Of a stretch of 64,000 nt of DNA, positions 23,850 through 37,863 are shown piece after piece (the first letter of the stretch is position 1; each line of letters begins with the position of its first letter). A model generated the notes under the pieces. The model had not been told where the DNA came from, ran no database searches, and saw only the letters and a list, made by a program, of their open reading frames with translations. Source of the stretch: Perca fluviatilis (lineage: Eukaryota; Chordata; Actinopteri; Perciformes; Percidae). The DNA lies in NCBI RefSeq assembly GCF_010015445.1, contig NC_053115.1, forward strand, positions 16,427,505 through 16,491,504. Direction: 5' to 3'. Both the position numbers and the translations under genes were made by a program.

Positions 23850-26120
23850 CTGCAGAGAGAACAAAAACAGGCAGAGGTTAAAAATACACTCCGGTTAGCT
23901 GAGAAATGTAAACAGGCAGCCAGTGAGGTCGTCTCACATCTGGACCCTTGTCTTGCTCCCCTCCCTTTACCTCCCAGTCTAGCCTTCAGCACTGCAATAT
24001 ATCTCAGTTCTCATTTTCATCCTGGACCAGGCTCCTGTTCCTTCTAACTGTATACCTACAGGGTTGCTGCCCCTTTAGTTATAACTTAGTCAGTTCTATC
24101 TGTAGTCTGAATTCCAATAGTAATACAAAGGTGTCCTAATTTCACAGTGGAAACATCCCTACCTCTCTCAACCTCTAAAGGAACTAAAACCACCTGCCAT
24201 CATATGCCCCTCTTTTTATTTCAAGACACTTTATCATGGTCAACGTTTTAATGGAAATGTCTCACACTGACAGGATATGGGCTTTTCTTATCCTCTGCTA
24301 TGTTTATTCTATTAGCCTGAGGCGACCAGAGAAAGAACTCATCTGCCACAAGGAATCTAACACTCATGCACACACCCAGGAGTGCCTGTTAGTGCACTCT
24401 CCATTCGTACTCGCCTGGGGTGACGTCTTTCTGGGATGACCCTCAAAATACACTACTACACAGCATGCAGCACGCACATGCACAGTGAACCCTCTGGGTA
24501 GGAATGGGCTAAGATAGTTGCCACGAACAGCTGCCCGCTTCAACTCATCTGTGGTATATGAGCTCAGACTGGCTAATAGAGCAGAACGTGCCGTTTGCCT
24601 TGAAATAAAAAAACGTTTTTAACAAATACCCAACAGATTTTGATAAGTCTTGGTTTGTACTAAGGCTGACCAAAAATGACCAAAAAATGTAACAAACCAA
24701 ATGGATGGGAGCGTCCGAGGTCTGGGCTAAAGTGATTTTCTGTTGAAACCTACAAACACATTGTGACATTCTCCATTTTACATCCACCTTATGGTTCTGA
24801 AGTCCCCACATGTTCTACCAAGAAATTTGCAAATCACATTGTGATGAAGCGCTCATCTATCTATATGCTGTGCAGTCTGTGGGCCATATTAAGCAGAAGG
24901 AAAAGCAAAAAAAGAAATGCTCTCTGCATGTATACCTTGAATTGAAAACTCCCTGCTGATGAAAATGAGAAATAACTAAGATGCTGACTGATTCAATGGA
25001 AATGGAGTGTGCATTCCATATAAATCCAGTGTTTTATGTCAGAATGTAGATGGAATACTTGATTTAAGCTGGTTAAAACCACAATATTTGTTTAAAGCCA
25101 AAAGGCTTCAAAATATTCTTCTCTTAAACCTCCACACACTAACTCTGCATAACTCTATATATTAACAACCTCTTAGGTTTAATCACAAATAAAAAGGAAA
25201 CTAATACTTTATAATGTTGTGAGACAGACATGACAGAGTTTGTCCCTAGAGCCTCTCAGCTGCAGATATGCGAGTCTGGAGCCAAACTGCCAGAACATAC
25301 TTTCTAGACCTATGAGTTCATGAATCTGACTGACCAGGGTGGAAAACACACACACACACACACACCACACCCACACCTACACACACACACAAAAGTAGTA
25401 AACATGCTCTTTGGAGTTTGTCCAGTGAACCTGACTCTGCTAACAGTTAGAAATGAGCAGTGAAGTTTGGCACGTACTTTAGTGCTTTAGTGCCGCCGCT
25501 GCTTTGGTTAACAAATAGGTAGCAGCTCTCATCACTGTATAATACAAATACACTTAATGTCTTGGCAGACAGGAGAGTCTGTGCATGTGGAATCTGTCCA
25601 AAGTTCAAATGAATTGACAGCTAAATATAGGCTGTTCCTCATTACACATAACAGTAACTTCAATGCCAGAGGGCAACACTAAAATAATTTAACAGAACGG
25701 ATTGGCGTACAAAATGGGGTTTTATACATCCCAAAATAGATGAACAATGCACTGCAGCTGTAGTAAATCCTTATGAGTACTTCAACGACCAATGCATATA
25801 TGCAGAGGCAAGTGTATTAAATGTAAGTGTATTTAATATTGCATACTTGGCTAAATGAAACGTACATTGAACAGCTGGGACTGCTGAGGGCTCATAGAGG
25901 ATGCGGTCATTGATGTGAGTGGGAATCACTCTTAAGATTGGAGCAATAAGCGTATGTTGCTGGTGGTTCTGTGGGAAAGAAAAACTCAGGGCCTGATGAC
26001 AGTCGAACTGATACCACTGATCCTGTCGCTATTACACAACACTCTTTGCCCGAACTGTGGCTAATTCTGAATTATCACCATAGCTCCCTTCGGACCATGG
26101 AGGCTCAGAACTGCAGCTGC
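23850..26120 (-). other. gnai2 intron 1, first part
   Basis: No exon is visible in this intronic sequence. A CA-rich tract lies at 25350-25392. The short ORFs have no family resemblance. Confidence 0.6.

Positions 26121-26121
<1 letters not shown>

Positions 26122-26156
<35 letters not shown>
26122..26156. repeat. (CA)n microsatellite
   Basis: Pure CA run of 35 bp. Confidence 0.95.
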
Positions 26157-26159
<3 letters not shown>

Positions 26160-26589
26160 CATTTTCACATGCCCTATTAATACTACTGCTTTCAAAAGAT
26201 TGTTTGGAAAAAAAATATGACTCAGTACTAAACAAGCAGAGCTTTTCTCTACAGCAAGCTATATCTGGTGGCTTGTCAATTTGACCAAGACACAGAAGAA
26301 TCAGACTGCTTGTATAATGCAGGGGATGAAGAAAAGTTGGGTTTGCAGGATAATAAATACTGTCCACTGCCTAGCAACTGGGCAACATGTACAACAGTTG
26401 TGGTTGTCTTTGACTAATGGTAGAAAAAAAGGCAGAGAGGGAAAAAAAATAAATAAATAAAGAGGACTGCCAGTTGAGTCTCCAATTTCATTTGAATGAT
26501 ATTAGTTAGCTTCTGTATGTCGGTCACAATTCATTCACTCTCACTAATAACATACAAAAGATGTCGAAAATGGATATAAAGAAGAAAAG

Positions 26590-27910
<1,321 letters not shown>

Positions 27911-28273
27911 TAGGGCTGGGCAATATATAGATATTCCATCGACATCAATATATGAGACTAGATATTGTTTTAGATTTTGGATATCGTAATATGACACAAG
28001 TGTTGTCTTTTCATGGTTTTACAGGCTGCATTACAGTAAAATTATGTAATTTTCTGAAACCAGACTGTTCTAGTTGTTCTGTTATTTGCCTTTACCCACT
28101 TAGTCATTATATCCACATTATTATTTATCTAAAATCTCATTGTGTCATTTTTTTTGTAAAAGCACCAAAAGTCAACTCTACAATATCGCAGCAATATCGA
28201 CCATCAACCTATTTGGTACCTGTGCTTTGTCAGGTATAGAAAAGCTTGGCGTCTGACTGGGCAGTAGCCATCA
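27911..28273 (+). mobile_element. hAT-type MITE, copy B
   Basis: It begins TAGGGCTGGGCAATATATAG and shares the GAGACTAGATATTGTTTTAG core and the TTTACCCACTTAGTCATTAT block with copy A. The right third is altered. CAGCACTAAG occurs immediately before the left end and again at 28272-28281, so GCACTAAG may be the 8-bp target duplication. Confidence 0.7.
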
Positions 28274-29470
28274 GCACTAAGGAGCTTTCTTGGCTATCTG
28301 GAGGTCGCAACTGTGAAGCAAAAAACACCTGAACATCTTTTTCTGTGAAACCTACGATCTGATAAGGAATTTCAGTTTTATTTTGCAGAATTAGGATCTG
28401 AGAGAAGAACTGACAAAGCCTTTATCGACTTCCACATTTGACCAGTGATCAAACCCGACGAGAGGAAGAAGACCAGCTCTTTTGTGAGAAATCCTGGCAT
28501 GCTCGCACCGTCTCTAGAGTTTCGTTATTCAGTGAAGCATGATGAAACTGACAAGTCTGGACATAAAAGGAGGAAAGACGAAGGGTACTTCCCCACTGTT
28601 CTGTGTCAAGACTGAGGATCACCAGCTTAAAATAATAACTTAATTCTTTATCTCCTTGCAGTGCCTATGCATTGCATCAGCATCCTGCAGCCACAGCATC
28701 GTCAATTTTAAATGATATCTGTTTTAAGGCTTTTACTCTGTGTGTGAATAAATGTGCATGTGTTTAGAGAAAGTGTGTCCCATCCTGGTGGGACTGGGAG
28801 CAGGACACAAAGGCAGCAGTGTGAACCCCTGCTAGCTGAGAACACAGGCTCGCTGTTGATGTTTAAGCCTGGACCATTCCAATCAGCACTATAGCTCACA
28901 CAAGTCGCTCACACAGCTCCGCCTCCTTTCAGTCAGCATGACAACTGCCCTGCCAGCCACAGCGAATCGTTTTATGACTGTGACTGAAGAAGTTAAATCT
29001 CTAATATCTCACATAAACAATTTTTGGGCAGCATCGTTTACTGCACCTTTAATGTTACATGTAAATACAATTCATCGGAGGATGTAGATACAATAAGAAC
29101 ATACAAAGATGCATTTTTCATTTCCTAGATTTCTAGATTGCTGATATTTGAAGTCAACTGCCAAACAAATACTACTACTCCTTCAGAATCTCTGCCCCCC
29201 AGATTCATGGACGCAAATTGTCATAGCGACCACTTCTGCTAGTGTCTCTGCTGACTAATTGAAATATGGCAGAATCGATTTTAACTCACTTTAGGTTGTG
29301 GATTAGCATACTGCTGTAAAGCCAACCACTTGGGAGCTATCACAAACAATAGAAAACGGACAAGGTTAAACTGACCTTTTCCTCTCTCCCTAGCGGATAC
29401 TAAGTGCTCAGGAGTTACAATGGCCTCAAGTAGTGGGCACAATGAACCAGTACACCAGTTCAATATAATA
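28274..29470. other. Intronic stretch; one possible TTAA element end
   Basis: The sequence ends near 29052 with GCATCGTTTACTGCACCTTTAA, which resembles the right terminus of a TTAA MITE. I could not find its left end. Nothing else is recognised. Confidence 0.35.
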
Positions 29471-29472
29471 TA

Positions 29473-30668
29473 CACTCACCTAAAGGATTATTAGTAACAC
29501 CTGTAAGATTTCTCGTTAATGCAATTATCTAATCAACCAATTACATGGCAGCTGCTTCAATGCATTTAGGTGTGTGGTCCAGGTCTAGACAATCTCCTGA
29601 ACTCCAAACTGAATGTCAGAATGGGAAAGAAAGGTGATCTAAGCAACTTTGAGCGTGGCATGGTTGTTGGTGCCAGACGGGCTGGTCTGAGTATTTCACA
29701 ATCTGCTCAGTTACTGCGATTTTCACACACACAACCATTTCTAGGGATTACAAAGAATGGTCTGAAAAAGTAAAAACATCCACTATGCTGCAGTCCTGGG
29801 GGGAGAAAATGCTTTGTTGATGCTAGAGGTCAGAGTAAAATGGGCTGACTGAGTCCAGCTGATAGAAGATCAACTTTGACTCAAATAACCACTTGTTACA
29901 ACCGAGGTATGCAGCAAAGCATTTGTGAAGCCACAACACGAACAACCTTGAGGCAGATGGGCTACACCAGCAGAAGACCCCACCGGGTACCACTCATCTC
30001 CACTAAAAATAGGAACATGAGGCTACAGTTTGCACGAGCTCACCAAAATTGGACAGTTGAAGACTGTAAAAATGTTGCCTGGTCTGATGTGTCTCGATTT
30101 CTGTTGAGACATTCAGATGGTAGAGTCAGAATTTGGCGTAAACAGAATGAGAACATGGATCTGTCATGCTTTGTTACCACTGGGCAGGCTGGTGCTGGTG
30201 GTTTAATGGTGTGGGGGATGTTTCTTGGTACCAATTGGGCATCATTTAAATGCCACATCCTACCTGAGCATTGTTTCTGACCATGTCCATCCCTTTATGA
30301 CCACCATGTACCCATCCTCTGATGGCTACTTCCAGCAGGATAATGCACCATGTCACAAAGCTTTCAAATTGGTTTCTTGAACATGACAATGAGTTCAATG
30401 TACTAAAATGGCCCCCACAGTCACCAGATCTCAACCCAATAGAACATCTTTGGGATGTGGTGGAACAGGAGCTTCGTGCCCTGGATGTGCATCCCACAAA
30501 TCTCCATCAACTGCAAGATGCTATCTTCTCAATATGGGCCATCATTTCTAAAGAATGCTTCCAGCATCTTGTTGAACCAATGCCACGAAGAATTAAGGCA
30601 GTTCTGAAGGCGAAAGGGGGTCAAACACGGTATTAGTACGGTGTTCCTAATAATCCTTTAGGTGAGTG
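29473..30668 (+). mobile_element. Tc1-like DNA transposon, about 1.2 kb
   Basis: Terminal inverted repeats CACTCACCTAAAGGATTATT begin just inside TA at 29471-29472. They are mirrored at the right end before TA at 30669-30670; about 30 bp match with one or two differences. TA duplication and a broken transposase place it in the Tc1/mariner superfamily. The element lies in gnai2 intron 1, antisense to the gene. Confidence 0.93.
29621..30636 (+). pseudogene. Decayed Tc1-like transposase
   Basis: The reading begins at an ATG with MGKKGDLSNFERGMVVGARR, a helix-turn-helix DNA-binding start. It resumes at 29876 with TLRQMGYTSRRPHRVPL and then the catalytic-domain segment ARAHQNWTVEDCKNVAWSD, whose WSD supplies the first Asp. 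The second Asp is in YFQQDNAPCH and the Glu in SPDLNPIEHLWD. In-frame stops separate the first two parts. A frame change sits between HKA and NWFLEH near 30360. A small deletion at that point makes the spacing of the last Asp and Glu uncertain (about 34-36). It is not functional as it stands. Confidence 0.9.
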
Positions 30669-31241
30669 TAATCCATATAGGCTAATATAAACACAGTTGT
30701 GTACTGTAAGTGTTCATGGTATTGTGTAGGCATTCTGCAGTAGTGCGTTGGTTAATACTACTCCCCCACAGTATGTTCATATAGTCTTTGTGCAATTACC
30801 TCAGCCATTTGTATTGAACTTTCAGGCATGCAGACAATTTACTGAAAAATAAAAGAGTATCACTTCTGGTGTGTGAAATATAATAACACATGCTTTAATG
30901 AGATAATTATTTGACTGATTCTTATGCGGACTGTGTGACTGTAGAGAATGTTAAGTAACAAACAACGGGAAAATTGGATAAAACATTGGAAAATGACAAG
31001 AATATTTTCTTTGAAGTCAGGCTAGTACGTCCACTAAATCTGTAACGGGATGGCCCTCTGGTCCTTCCTGTCCCCACTTCAGAGCAAATCTGTTAAATAA
31101 ATCAATACCTGACCCCTTGGTGACAGGCTGGCACATGAATACCAAATATGAACTGGCTTTAAAGCACAACTCTGAAGACATTAGAGGCAAACATTGGATG
31201 TCATGAGACTTCAAATCTAAATCCACTTAGAGAAACTGAGA

Positions 31242-31244
<3 letters not shown>

Positions 31245-31298
<54 letters not shown>
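31245..31298. repeat. (AAT)n tract, probable SINE tail
   Basis: A run of 18 AAT units directly adjoins the SINE at 31299-31633. Read on the minus strand it is an (ATT)n tail at the SINE 3' end. Confidence 0.9.
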
Positions 31299-31299
<1 letters not shown>

Positions 31300-31633
31300 T
31301 ATACTTCATTAATCTTGCAAGGGAAATTACAATGTTTTCACTCCGTTGTTTTTATACCACATTACACACAGGCCTGAATTACACACACATGCTCAGTACC
31401 TATACATGCACTAATGGAGAGATGTCAGAGTGAGGGAGCTGCCCATGGGAAGGCGCCCCGAGCAGTTGGGGGTTCGGTGCCTTGCTCAAGAGCACCTTGG
31501 CAGTGCCCAGGAGGTGAACATGCACCTCTCCAGCTACCAGTCCACCACCATACTTTGGTCCGTATGGGGACATGAACCAGCGACCCTCCAGATCCCAACC
31601 CAACTCCCTACAGACTGAGCGACTGCCACCCCA
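31299..31633 (-). mobile_element. tRNA-headed SINE
   Basis: On the minus strand the element begins near 31633 with GGGGTGGCAGTCGCTCAGTC, a tRNA-like start with an A-box-like block. The B-box-like GGTTCATGTCC follows at 31578-31568. It runs through a body containing GGCACTGCCAAGGTGC and ends in (ATT)n. The layout of Pol III promoter, body and short tandem tail is that of a SINE. The sequence is familiar from percomorph fish genomes. Confidence 0.75.
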
Positions 31634-31837
31634 GTACGCTGTTTAGCTCACGTTAATGTGATTTTATCAATAAATTCGATTTATCGCTCCTCACTGACTT
31701 GAGACTTCTCACTCTGAGCACCCTGAGACACTTTGAGACTCAAACAAATAACACTATGAGATGCTTGAATTCCCACAATATCCCCATTAATATACAATTT
31801 TTCTTTCAACAGGGAAGCAATGCCACAATAAGATTAG

Positions 31838-32263
31838 ATGCAATTGAATGCACCATTAGTTAATCGAGAGGCACCTGAAGGCACCATGGAGTCCCATAGG
31901 AGCCCACATGCTTTACCTGTGTTGTTTGTTTACATAACTTACTCACTGGGAAAGCAAAATGTTGCCACGCCGGTGACTTCAGGGAAGCAGGAGGATTTTC
32001 CAGTTCTGTTGTTTCTCCGTCATCTCTGACAGTGGCCATGGTGTCTGGAAAAGTGCAGCTGCAGGCTACCGGTAAGCTAACGGTACCCTGTGTCTTTAAC
32101 TGCTACCAGCCGGTAAGCTACACTGGGTCGGTTGTTTTTTTTCTTTGTAAGTGCGCAAGTAGGCGGGGGTGGAGAGAGACAAAAATACTCGGGGAATCGC
32201 TGATGCTGCTTTTGATTTCGATCAAAATCAAAAGCTCATTTCAATTAATTTTCGATTAAACTA
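31838..32263 (+). mobile_element. Dispersed repeat, copy 2
   Basis: It matches 21953-22403 from GCAATTGAATGCACCAT onward, including GGGAAGCAGGAGGATTTTCC and GTCTGGAAAAGT, with small indels. The final GTGACACCCC part is absent, so this copy is 3'-truncated or diverged. Confidence 0.8.
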
Positions 32264-33151
<888 letters not shown>

Positions 33152-33182
33152 TGTGAGGAAAGACAATGTGAGGAAAGACTAA

Positions 33183-34842
33183 AGAAGCTGGAAGAACACG
33201 CATTTGATGACAATTCTGAGGATGCAAATGACCTCAAGAAATCGGCAGCCACAGAAATCAATAACCAATTATCATTAAAAGCTTCTAAAACACAAAATGC
33301 ATGATTTTCCTCAATGGAAAAGCAGCCATGATTAAGTGGGTCGATGAAGAGCTGCAAAGACCAGTTTGGGGGAACTAAGACATTCACAACATGTAAAGTT
33401 GCAACATTTATTACTGTGTATGGAAAACCCCTCTTTCCCTGCCATCAGCAAGGCTCTGATCATGGTTATAATCGATTCATCATTAACATCATCAATTCGG
33501 GGCATGAAAAAGAAAGGAGAACTCATGTTCAATGAATGTGATTGTGGGACCATAAACATGCAGAAATGTAATCAATGGAGCATGAAGCACAATGTGGTAG
33601 TTCTCCAGCAGAGGTTATTAGTCACAAGAGGACAACATGGACAACACACTTCCTGAGCAATTAGATAGTGTAAAGAATAACGAATGCAGCCCAGAAAATT
33701 AAGAGTGGAGAGGAGGGAGAAAGAAAGGAGACAGCAGCTTTTATATTAGTCAGAGATGGAGCTACACTGATTTAAGAAAAAGGAAAACCGATCTGAACTC
33801 AATTTGGTGAGAAATGTGCCAAAAAGTAACACAAATTTCAAATAGGTAGTCTCTGTGTGAATGTTGTCGGATCGCAGACCATAGACGTACTGAATAGTCA
33901 TAGAGGTTGGATACAAACGCCTACCAGCACTGTGTCTTCCTTGAAGGCAAGGATGCTGCACAGACATCCTCCTTCCGTCAATAGAAAACTGAAGTGCTGT
34001 TCACTGTGGCGCTGTCTCGCGCAGACCCCTCTCTTTCTCTATTAAAATGAGTCGGGAAGCGGACAGCAAAACCTAGCTTTACTTTTAATGATATTAAACA
34101 AAGAGAAATGTTCTCCCTTCGTCCTATAAAAAGGGTCATAAATCGATACTAGAGTGACCTACTTCCTTGTTTACTGCAGCAATTAATAAAATGCAGAGGA
34201 GGAGAAAATAGCATCGGTCCTCACAAGAATCATCGGTTGAGTGTTTGATGGTAATGTATTAGTGCTTTAGAACGTAATCAATGTGAAACAATATTAAAAT
34301 AAGCTTTATTTCTCTCCGTCTACTGTACAATGACAAATCCAAGTACAAAACATTTGGTCTCAACTACTGCCAGAAAACGCTTAGTTACTTTGTAATCTTG
34401 GTTCTCTGAGTGAAGAGACTCTCTCTCCACCATACATATAAATATGGAATAAGTAACAGTGTAACTGTTAGTTATACAGGAGAGAAGCCAGTCATTTGAG
34501 TTTATGGCAAAACCTTTCAGTGCTCAGTTTTCATTTTGTGACTTTCAGTTGAATAAAAAGGACTATATTTCTTCATTGAAGTTTTCTGTAAACTAGTGTT
34601 AAAATCTCGTCTCGATCTCGTGAACCCAATCTTGTGTCTCGTCAGCTGGGTTTCTTGTCACACCTCTAGTAATTACACAAGTATTGTGTTGAAATGTGTC
34701 TGAGAAAAGTTCAGCTGATAATAGAACTCACAGGAACTCAGGATTCTGTCACCCTTGAAATATACATTATTTGTATTGTATTATATTGAAATTAATATTT
34801 ACACAGCATAAACTATCCAAGAATAGTTTTTACCCTCTCGTA
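33183..34842. other. Intronic stretch; possible repeat fragment
   Basis: No exon is seen. ATCTCGTCTCGATCTCGTG near 34605 followed by GTCACACCTCTAGTA near 34657 looks like a worn hAT terminus. Confidence 0.4.
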
Positions 34843-34845
34843 CCA

Positions 34846-34968
34846 GGCTGTGTGAAAAGGGCATCTGATGGGACACCAGAGGGAGGTCCCACGGTGAGAG
34901 TGTCACATTAAAGCTAGGTTTTTGGTCGCCGTGGTGTTCCCGCCACAAGGTGTGTTAGCCATAAAATG
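34846..34968 (-). repeat. Dispersed repeat fragment, copy 2
   Basis: Reverse-complement match to 13176-13290; it includes GGGCATCTGATGGGACACC and GAGAGTGTCACATTAAAGCT. The CpG-rich bases to 35100 probably belong to the same family. Confidence 0.75.
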
Positions 34969-35985
34969 TTGACACCACGTCTGTTTCCAGCGTAAAGGCT
35001 CCGCAAGTTGTCGCGCCGCATGGTCGTGCACCTCTGAATTTTTGAAAGTCGGCGCGCGCTGCCCGTTTCAACATGGTCAGCTGGGAAGAAGACTGGCCGA
35101 GCAGGCTCGCCTGTACAAACATCTGTATGATTCTTCATGTACAGACTACAGGGAGACACATGTCCTTAAATATGTGTAAGAGAGAGACGCCACACTGGGA
35201 AAACAAGGAGTAGACGAGTGCATCATGCAGAAAAACTACATAACACGGAAGCTTCAATCAATTAGAAACCAATCTGAGTCTGCCAATATTTATTTCACAG
35301 GATTCAATCATGCTCTTTAAATTTGCTGATGAGGAAAAATAAGTAAGGTCTCTCCCACTCTCATTTCTTTCTTGGCTTTTGCCCAAGTGTCTCTCCTGCC
35401 TCATTTCCTCAGCTCTGAATGGTAGCAGTGAAAACATTTGACAGAGCTGCAAGCAGGAGCGGCTATCAGGCCCGCTACAGCACCAAAAGCAGTAATCACA
35501 CCCCACCAGATGGAATGAATTCATAATTGATGCCGATTTTTGAAATGTGTGCAAGGACGAAGCAGAGAGGCACTGCAGTCTAGTGAGCTTTTTGCAATGT
35601 GCCGTAACATCTGGGCCAGGCCTCCTCGGCCTTGGCCCATAGCGCTACTACAAAGCAAAACAAGCCCATTTTCCAGTAAAAGATGACTTAAGTGACATTG
35701 ATGTACGATGATTAACATACGGTAGAAGTGATTTTACAAAGTCCCAAAATGACTGTTACTTCTTAACCAATGAAATTAGCCAGCTGTACTACAAGATAAT
35801 CTCAGCTGCTCATTTGATCAAAAATGTTTATTTGGCCTTGTGGCTGTGATTGGCCCTTGAATCTCGTGGTCGAGTCTGATTGGTTTAACTGACACGTCAC
35901 TTCTTGAACAGCTGATTTGATTTAAGAATGGAGTAGTGATTGGGGTAATGACGTCTTCCTGAAAGAATTTGCGCTGAGCTTCATT

Positions 35986-36804
<819 letters not shown>

Positions 36805-37624
36805 TTTGTGTTCGTATGTGGAAGTACAATCTGGAGTTCGAGCAACAGGCCTGTTTTTCTGCTGGCCTGCAAGTAGGGAGTTCTGGGCACTGGTAAGTTG
36901 GAGGGAAGTTTTCCATCATTTATTTACACATACTACCAACATTATTATGATACAAAGTTGGTTGAATATTGGCAAAGTATCCATTTAATCGCTCAGCTGT
37001 GTATCTGTATTATTGTATGTAGAGAGAGAATTGTGATGACCCCTCCCACTCTGCGGGTGGCTCTATGCTATTGTTCCCTGGTAGCTGTTGAGGAGGCAGT
37101 CTGGGTGGCAGAGGTGTGGCAGGAGAATGAGAACACACCTGAATCCACTCCTCCCGATTGCCCACCTGCTTTCTATCTGAGGTTTGAGATGCAGTTTCCT
37201 CTCTCTCGGTCCACACAGCCAGCAGGGTTTGTTTTTGGTTTGGGTTGTCGTTTTTGGTTCCATTTTGCTTTCCACACACTCACCTACACCCATGCACTCA
37301 CTACACTACTGCTACTACTGAAAAATGTCTTACCCTAAGTATAATTCAATATGGGTTAAATACATTTGGTTTTAATTGAATCCTTAACTGTGTGTGGTCT
37401 CCCTTATTTTGTCAGAACCAGGAGCTGATTCATGGCAATATAAGGGAGACCACACATAGTTAAGAATTTATTAAAACCAAATGTATTAACAAAAATGATT
37501 TAAAAAAAAGGCTCCTCTGGGAGAACTTACATCAGTGTAAAAAATGTACAACTGTTTTGTCACTGTGCAAGGACAACATTTGCCTACCGTTTGTATTGGG
37601 CATAAACAACAGAGACATATCACA
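36805..37624. other. Intronic stretch with a 47-bp stem hairpin
   Basis: Arms 37359-37406 and 37441-37487 (TAAGGGAGACCACACA and onward) are near-complementary around a 34-base spacer, suggesting a foldback relic. The 146-codon ORF at 36898-37338 has no recognisable domain. Confidence 0.55.
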
Positions 37625-37770
37625 GTAGAGACGGACGATATAAAGAAAATCAAATATTACGATATTTTTGACCAAACACATCGATGTCGATATTGCTGCG
37701 ATATTGAAGGGTTGACTGTTGGTGCTTTCACAAAAAATATACACCATGAGATTTTAGATAAATAAATCAC
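37625..37770 (+). mobile_element. hAT-type MITE-like sequence, copy C
   Basis: The stretch runs TAGAGACGGACGATATAAAG, then an AATATTACGATATTTTTGACC block and TGTTGGTGCTTTCACA. It matches the right halves of copies A and B in inverted orientation. It abuts a hAT transposase remnant, so it may be the 5' end of a larger, possibly once autonomous hAT element. Confidence 0.6.
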
Positions 37771-37800
37771 TAATTTAGCCCCTCCCCCCCAGTCTTTGAT

Positions 37801-37863
37801 GCACTAAAACAGAAAACTAGGGGACATATTACGGCAGATCGCTGGACCAGTGATGGGTCTTGC
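37801..37863 (+). pseudogene. hAT transposase fragment
   Basis: In one frame the bases read ALKQKTRGHITADRWTSDGS. The TADRWTS block is a hallmark of the hAT (ZBED-type) transposase catalytic domain near its first acidic residue. I can follow no more than this in frame. It is a degraded fragment next to MITE copy C. Confidence 0.5.

Noticed and set aside
36898..37338. Plus-strand ORF of 146 codons
   Set aside because: No recognisable domain, no supporting splice sites and low-complexity regions; treated as chance.
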